Part shown: in pieces, positions 59,289-64,000 of the stretch | Position numbering within the stretch: position 1 is the stretch's first letter | How the letters are laid out: each line of letters starts with the position of its first letter | Assembly (NCBI RefSeq): GCF_014196765.1 | Contig: NZ_JACIEE010000009.1 | Span: 228,318-292,317 of the forward strand | Direction of reading: 5' to 3' | DNA length: 64,000 nt | From: Mycoplana azooxidifex | GTDB lineage: Bacteria; Pseudomonadota; Alphaproteobacteria; Rhizobiales; Rhizobiaceae | The notes under the pieces: generated by a model | The model's database searches: none | Seen by the model: only the letters and a program-made list of their open reading frames with translations | Told to the model about the DNA's origin: nothing | Translations under genes and position numbers: made by a program

Positions 59289-62200
59289 ATGCAGTACACA
59301 TTCGAAGGCTTCACGATCGAGGTCGACGACACCATTTTCAAGCAAGAGGTAACGACCGGGACCGCCCTTGCAAATATCTGGATCACTCCTGATGCCAGCC
59401 TCGGAACCCTCGACTACTGGTACGCCACGATATCGTATCTTGGCGACACCGCCGCGTTTTCAAGCAAAATCGATACCGACACGAACGAAAGCCGTGTCCA
59501 GTTGCGAGCGCTTGCCGACATCGATTTTGGCGACGTTTCCGACTTCCAGATTGCGTTCACCATCAACTACGCGGCGGATGGCGGTGTCGAACAATCGACC
59601 AGTCAGACTTCGTTCGACGTCTCCGTCACCGAGACCGGTGAACTCGAGTACCTGTCCAACACGACGGTATCGGAATCGGCCCGCTCCGGCTTCGAGTTCG
59701 GCACGCTGCTGGCGACCGACGCCGACGGGAACGAACTGACCTACACGCTGCCGTCTGGCGAAGGCGACAACGGAATGTTCATGCTGAAGACCCATGCCGA
59801 CGGCTCGATCGGCGTGGTGATCCGCTCGCCGCTCGACTTCGAGGGGGCGAGCGCGGTCAACGGCGTCTACGACCTCGTCCTCGACGTCGACAACGGCAGC
59901 GGTCCCGTCCGGCAGACCATCTCCATCCAGTCGACCGACGATCCCTTCACGGTGAGTTCGGCGCCGACGGGCAAGACCTACATGAGCGTGGTCGAGAACG
60001 TCGAGGTGGGCACCGAGATCGGCTATGTCAAGGAACTCCTGAACGACCTCAGCTTTGTTCCGACCAGCGCGGTCCTGACTGACGACGCCGGCGGGCTGTT
60101 CTCGCTGACCCAGCGCGTCGTCGACGGCATCACCCGCTACTACCTGACGGTCAACGGCGCCCTGGACTACGAGGCCGACGCCCTGCATTCGGTGACCATC
60201 GAGGCAACGGACGCCGGCGGCGTCGTGCACGAGAAGACATTCGAGGTGCATGTGGTAGACGCGGCGGAAGCCGGCGACACCGCGCGCGGCACCATCACCA
60301 TCGACGCCAATACGGCACTTGCCGGCGCAAACGGCGGCTTCAACTGGAACACCTATCTCGATAGCGTCTACTCCAAGGTCACCGACAGCCTGCCGGACGG
60401 CGTAACCTTCGGTCCGACCACCGCATCGCAGTACACCTATACCTTCTCGGACGGCAGCAAGGTCTGGCTCACGGGCAGCGAGCTCGCCTATTGGTGGGCG
60501 GATTCGAACAGCGCGGCGAACACCGGCGAAGACGTTCACGTGGTGGGCGGCACGGTTCAGGGTCTCGCCTTCGGCAACGGATCAGGTACCGAGGTCTCGA
60601 TCACCGGCCTCGACTTCTACAACGACTCCAGCCTGATGAACCGGCTGTATGGGGAGGCCAACGTCGTCGCCGGCACGTTCATGCACGGCCCGAATTCCAG
60701 CACGCCCGCCGAGATCGAATTCGTCAAGGCGCTGCTTTCCGCCTATGCGCAGAACTTCATTGGCTCTTCCGGCGCGGACACCTATGCCGGCACGTTCTTC
60801 GGCGACACCATCAGCGGCAATGACGGCGACGACGTGCTCGCCGGCGGCGCGGGCGACGACACGATCGACGGCGGCGCGGGCACAGACACGGCGATCTACA
60901 CCGGCAACCAGGCCGACTACACGATCGTCAAGAACGCCAACGGAACGCTCAAGATCACCGACAATCGCACCGGCGTGGTGACGGACGGCGTCGACACGCT
61001 CAAGGGTATCGAGAAGCTGCAGTTTGCCGACCAGACGATCGATGCCGAAAACGGCGCGCCGACGGCACTGAAGCTGACCTCCCATATCATTCCCTCGGTG
61101 GAAAACATCGCGGTCGCCGAGAACTCGGCCGCCGGCACCATCGTCGGCAACCTTTCGGCGACGGACCCGGAAGGTGGCGCGCTGATCTATTCGCTGACGG
61201 ACGACGCCGACGGCCTGTTCGTCATCGACGGCAACGTGCTGAAGCTCGCAAAGCCGCTCGGCGACTATGAGACGGCGTCGCAGAAGAGCTACGAGGTGAC
61301 GGTTGCCGTGACCGACGAGGCCGGCAAGGTCACCTCCAAGACCTTCACGATCCAGCATGCCGACGCCTATGACGCTCCGGAAGGCACGCTGACGATCGAT
61401 GCCTCGGGAACGCCCGGCGGCATCGATTTCGCGAACTTCATCGGCCAGTACTTCGCCGGCCTGAGCGGTGGCGCCTTCACCTTCTACGGCGGTGCAACTG
61501 ACAATACGCCCTACGGTCCGCAGAACGTCAGCGGCGAGCAGATCGCGTTCAACTACAAGGAAGGCGGCGTTGGCGCTGCGGACCGGGTCATGCTGCAGGG
61601 CACCGATCTCGCTTATGACTCTCTCCACTCCGGTTCGGCATTCGGCCACGGTATTTCGGGCTCGCTCGACAGCCTGACCTTCGGCCAGTGGGTGACCGGC
61701 GTTACCACCGGCACCGCCGGAACCGGCGATGCCGGCCTTCTGACCGGGCTGGCCGAACAGCTGAAAATCTCCGGCTTCGATCTGGACGTTGGAGTCGGAT
61801 CTGGCCATGTCGCCCAGTTGAACCTGATCTACGCGATCTATTCGGCCGCGCAGACCGGCAACGCGGCCGGCATCTACTCGGCGCTGTCGAACTACGCGCA
61901 GAAGTTCATCGGCTCGGCCGGCAACGACACGTTTGCCGGTTCGGCCTTCGGCGACACGATCGGCGGCGGCGCGGGCGACGACACGCTCGCCGGCAGCGGC
62001 GGCAACGACACGATCGACGGCGGCGCGGGCATCGATACCGCGGTTTATAGCGGCAACAAGTCGAACTACACCATTGTCCGGAACAACAACGGAACCTGGA
62101 CCGTCACCGACAACCGCAGCGGCTCGGCCGACGGCACCGACACCGTCAAGAACGTCGAGAACCTGCAGTTCGCCGACCAGACGACGGAACTGCAGCCGGA

Positions 62201-64000
62201 ACAGCCCAAGGGCACGATCACCGTCGATGCCTCCGGTTCCAACGGGATCGACCTCGAGGCCTTCCTGCGCGGCGGGTTCCTGGCCGGATCGGGCGCCGGC
62301 GGCGGCTTCCCGGTCTTCGACAACGGGGCGGCGTTCGAAGGCGAGGAGATGTTCATCGGCTACGGCAGCGATGCTACGTCGAAGTACGTCCTCGCCCACG
62401 GCGACCTCGGCTACAACTTCGGCACGCACACCGTGGCCGGCGAGATCGGTACGATCGAGTACGGCACGCGAGGCGGCGGCACCTACGACAGCAACGGTTA
62501 TTTCACCGGCGGCAACGCGCTTCTGAAGATCACCGGCCTGCAGTTCGCAAACGCCGTCCCCGGCAATGCCACTGAGGAAGCCGAGATCGAGCTGAACGGC
62601 GAGGTCCACAACTTCTCCGTCGCCCACATGTATGGCGAGACCGCGCCGCTGTCGCGTCTCGACCTCTACGCCGACCAGCTGGACGAATACGCCCAGCACT
62701 TCATCGGCTCGACCGGCAACGACATCTATGTCGGCACGCGCTTCGACGACACGATCGAGAGCAAGGGTGGCAACGACCTGTTCGACGGCGGCGCCGGCAC
62801 GGATACGGTGGTCTTCACCGGCTCGCGGACCGGCTACACGATCGACGAGAACAACAACGGCACGTTCTCGATCACGAACATCGCCAGCGGCGCCACGACG
62901 CTCGTGGACGGCGTCGAGTTCGCCCGCTTCAGCGGCAAGCTCGTCGACCTGGAGACCGGCGACGAGACGGGCACCGGCGACGCGCCGACCAACATCGCGC
63001 TGTCGGCATCGTCGGTGAAGGAGAGTGCGGCCGTCGGCGCGACGGTGGCCACGCTTTCGGCCACCGACGCTGACAGCACCAAGTTCACCTACAGCCTGGT
63101 GAACGACGCCGGCGGCGCGTTTGCGATCTCCGGCAACAAACTGGTCGTCGGCAAGGGCCTCGACTACGAGACGGCGAAGAACCACGCGATCCGCGTCAAG
63201 GTCACCGACGAGGCCGGAAACAGCTTCGAAAAGGCCTTCACCATCGGCGTGCAGAACGTCAACGAGGCCCCGGCCGGCGTTGCGATCAGCAAGTCGTCGG
63301 TGGCCGAGAACGCCAAGGTCGGCACCGTGGTCGGCACGCTGTCGGCCAAGGATCCGGAAGGCGGTGCGGTCTCCTACAGCCTGTCGTCGAACCCCGGCGG
63401 CATCTTCAAGATCGTCGACAACAAGCTGCAGCTCGCCAAGGCTGTGGACTACGAGACGGCCAAGTCGCATGCGGTCACCGTCGTCGCCAAGGATGCGTCC
63501 GGCAACGCCACGAGCAAGGCGCTGTCGATCAAGGTGACCAACGTCGACGAGGCGCCGACCTCGCTTTCGCTGTCGAAGACGACGGTCGCCGAGACCGCCA
63601 AGGCCGGCACGACGATCGGCAAGCTCTCGGCCAAGGATCCGGAAGGCGGTGCTGTCACCTACAGCCTGTCGTCCAACCCCGGCGGCCTGTTCAAGCTTTC
63701 CGGCAACACGCTGCAGCTTGCCAAGGGCGTCGACTACGAGAAGGCGAAGAGCCATTCCGTCACGGTGGTGGCCACCGACGTCGGCGGCAAGACCACGTCG
63801 AAGTCGTTCTCGATCGGCGTGACCAACGTCAATGAGGCCCCGACGTCGATCGCGCTTTCGAAGGCGACGATTGCGGAGAACAGCAAGGTCGGCACGACGA
63901 TCGGTACGTTCTCGGCGAAGGACCCTGAGGGCAAGGCGCTGGCCTACAAGCTGACGGATACCGCCGGCGGCCTGTTCAAGCTGTCGGGCACGAAGCTGCT
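59289..64000 (+). CDS. Giant RTX/cadherin protein with three HasA-like modules, 3' end outside window
   Basis: The frame is open from ATG 59289 (GGGGGATCAGGAC just upstream) to the right edge, 1570 codons, and continues. Order: beta-rich N-terminal section with cadherin-like units (about 1-330); HasA-like module A (334-494) with RTX; a cadherin unit; HasA-like module B (699-876) with RTX; HasA-like module C (975-1141) with RTX; then tandem 95-residue cadherin/VCBS repeats from residue 1232. RTX tracts show GNDGDDVLAGGAGDDTIDGG-type nonapeptides. Tyr401/His417, Tyr776/His787 and Tyr1042/His1047 match HasA Tyr75/His83. There is no signal peptide. It is probably secreted by a T1SS and may be a surface adhesin-hemophore. 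Base composition and codon use match neighbours. Confidence 0.87.
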   Translation, partial: MQYTFEGFTIEVDDTIFKQEVTTGTALANIWITPDASLGTLDYWYATISYLGDTAAFSSKIDTDTNESRVQLRALADIDFGDVSDFQIAFTINYAADGGVEQSTSQTSFDVSVTETGELEYLSNTTVSESARSGFEFGTLLATDADGNELTYTLPSGEGDNGMFMLKTHADGSIGVVIRSPLDFEGASAVNGVYDLVLDVDNGSGPVRQTISIQSTDDPFTVSSAPTGKTYMSVVENVEVGTEIGYVKELLNDLSFVPTSAVLTDDAGGLFSLTQRVVDGITRYYLTVNGALDYEADALHSVTIEATDAGGVVHEKTFEVHVVDAAEAGDTARGTITIDANTALAGANGGFNWNTYLDSVYSKVTDSLPDGVTFGPTTASQYTYTFSDGSKVWLTGSELAYWWADSNSAANTGEDVHVVGGTVQGLAFGNGSGTEVSITGLDFYNDSSLMNRLYGEANVVAGTFMHGPNSSTPAEIEFVKALLSAYAQNFIGSSGADTYAGTFFGDTISGNDGDDVLAGGAGDDTIDGGAGTDTAIYTGNQADYTIVKNANGTLKITDNRTGVVTDGVDTLKGIEKLQFADQTIDAENGAPTALKLTSHIIPSVENIAVAENSAAGTIVGNLSATDPEGGALIYSLTDDADGLFVIDGNVLKLAKPLGDYETASQKSYEVTVAVTDEAGKVTSKTFTIQHADAYDAPEGTLTIDASGTPGGIDFANFIGQYFAGLSGGAFTFYGGATDNTPYGPQNVSGEQIAFNYKEGGVGAADRVMLQGTDLAYDSLHSGSAFGHGISGSLDSLTFGQWVTGVTTGTAGTGDAGLLTGLAEQLKISGFDLDVGVGSGHVAQLNLIYAIYSAAQTGNAAGIYSALSNYAQKFIGSAGNDTFAGSAFGDTIGGGAGDDTLAGSGGNDTIDGGAGIDTAVYSGNKSNYTIVRNNNGTWTVTDNRSGSADGTDTVKNVENLQFADQTTELQPEQPKGTITVDASGSNGIDLEAFLRGGFLAGSGAGGGFPVFDNGAAFEGEEMFIGYGSDATSKYVLAHGDLGYNFGTHTVAGEIGTIEYGTRGGGTYDSNGYFTGGNALLKITGLQFANAVPGNATEEAEIELNGEVHNFSVAHMYGETAPLSRLDLYADQLDEYAQHFIGSTGNDIYVGTRFDDTIESKGGNDLFDGGAGTDTVVFTGSRTGYTIDENNNGTFSITNIASGATTLVDGVEFARFSGKLVDLETGDETGTGDAPTNIALSASSVKESAAVGATVATLSATDADSTKFTYSLVNDAGGAFAISGNKLVVGKGLDYETAKNHAIRVKVTDEAGNSFEKAFTIGVQNVNEAPAGVAISKSSVAENAKVGTVVGTLSAKDPEGGAVSYSLSSNPGGIFKIVDNKLQLAKAVDYETAKSHAVTVVAKDASGNATSKALSIKVTNVDEAPTSLSLSKTTVAETAKAGTTIGKLSAKDPEGGAVTYSLSSNPGGLFKLSGNTLQLAKGVDYEKAKSHSVTVVATDVGGKTTSKSFSIGVTNVNEAPTSIALSKATIAENSKVGTTIGTFSAKDPEGKALAYKLTDTAGGLFKLSGTKL
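60288..60770 (+). repeat. HasA-like module A inside giant protein
   Basis: Residues 334-494. It begins GTITIDANTALAG and ends AYAQNFIGS, directly before an RTX tract. SELAYWWADSN holds Tyr401, and VHVVGGTVQGLAFG aligns His417 with HasA His83. The loop ligand His32 has no equivalent. Confidence 0.7.
61383..61916 (+). repeat. HasA-like module B inside giant protein
   Basis: Residues 699-876. GTDLAYDSLHS holds Tyr776, and GHGISGSLDSLTFG aligns residue for residue with HTLYGQLDSLSFG, placing His787 at His83. It ends YAQKFIGS before RTX repeats GGGAGDDTLAGSGGNDTIDG. This is the clearest HasA match of the three. Confidence 0.78.
62211..62711 (+). repeat. HasA-like module C inside giant protein
   Basis: Residues 975-1141. 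HGDLGYNFGTHTVAGEIGTI places Tyr1042 and His1047 in the Tyr75/His83 positions with a shortened connection. It ends YAQHFIGS ahead of a degenerate RTX tract (GTRFDDTIESKGGNDLFDGG). Confidence 0.7.
62982..64000 (+). repeat. Tandem 285-bp cadherin/VCBS repeats
   Basis: Repeat units start at 62982, 63267, 63552 and 63837, exactly 285 bp (95 residues) apart; the last is cut by the window edge. Each contains VAENxKVGTxVGTLSAKDP-like, YSLSSNPGG and LDYETAKxHA-like segments. Copies 2 to 4 are visibly similar at DNA level, indicating recent expansion or gene conversion. Confidence 0.9.

Noticed and set aside
60582..63755. 1057-codon minus-strand open frame
   Set aside because: It is antisense to the giant RTX gene; its composition mirrors the repeat codons of the plus-strand protein and shows no domain.

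Overview
The window looks like a chromosome or large-replicon segment of a high-GC alphaproteobacterium, most likely a member of the Rhizobiaceae/Hyphomicrobiales. The basis is the LysR-controlled ABC importers of the polyamine type, a cyoABCD-surf1 quinol oxidase operon, PaoABC and IorAB-like molybdenum hydroxylases, a RIME-like intergenic palindrome and strong GC3 bias. No rRNA, tRNA, CRISPR array, insertion sequence or prophage was recognised.

Layout. 1-9 kb: an aconitase paralogue (cut by the left edge), a divergent LysR regulator, a four-gene polyamine-type ABC importer and an Asp/Glu-racemase-superfamily protein that has lost both catalytic cysteines. 9-15 kb: LysR/MFS efflux pair, aldo/keto reductase, exported alpha/beta hydrolase, and three decayed genes (arylsulfatase tail, deleted aldo/keto reductase, truncated SDR), marking this as an accessory, eroding zone. 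15-18 kb: two-subunit molybdenum hydroxylase with its own diheme cytochrome c. 18-29 kb (minus strand): a type I secretion operon made of a large secreted N,N-dimethylformamidase-like/DUF4082/Ig protein, a CobW-family metal GTPase, a 102-aa protein, an HlyB-type ABC exporter and an HlyD-type adaptor. 29-34 kb: cyoABCD-surf1. 34.7-36 kb: MHS-type MFS transporter. 36-44 kb (minus): a polyamine operon (potGHIF-like importer, serine hydrolase, amidohydrolase, N-carbamoylputrescine amidase). 44-48 kb: repeat-rich intergenic region, aldehyde dehydrogenase and a KefB/C-type antiporter. 48-53 kb: cupin and divergent paoABC. 53-57 kb: RND efflux pump. 58-64 kb: a HasA-like RTX protein followed by an enormous RTX/cadherin protein that runs off the right edge.

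The most striking feature is at the right end. The giant protein (at least 1570 aa) carries three separate HasA-hemophore-like modules, each followed by RTX calcium-binding repeats. In all three the residues aligned with the heme-ligand Tyr75 and its partner His83 of Serratia HasA are kept. A separate 308-aa HasA-RTX protein sits just upstream and keeps Tyr (Y77) but not His83. A polyvalent, secreted or surface-held heme-binding protein is a testable inference. A second unusual system is the T1SS operon at 18-29 kb, which couples a metal-GTPase gene to export of a multidomain protein with a DMFase-like domain and no RTX repeats.
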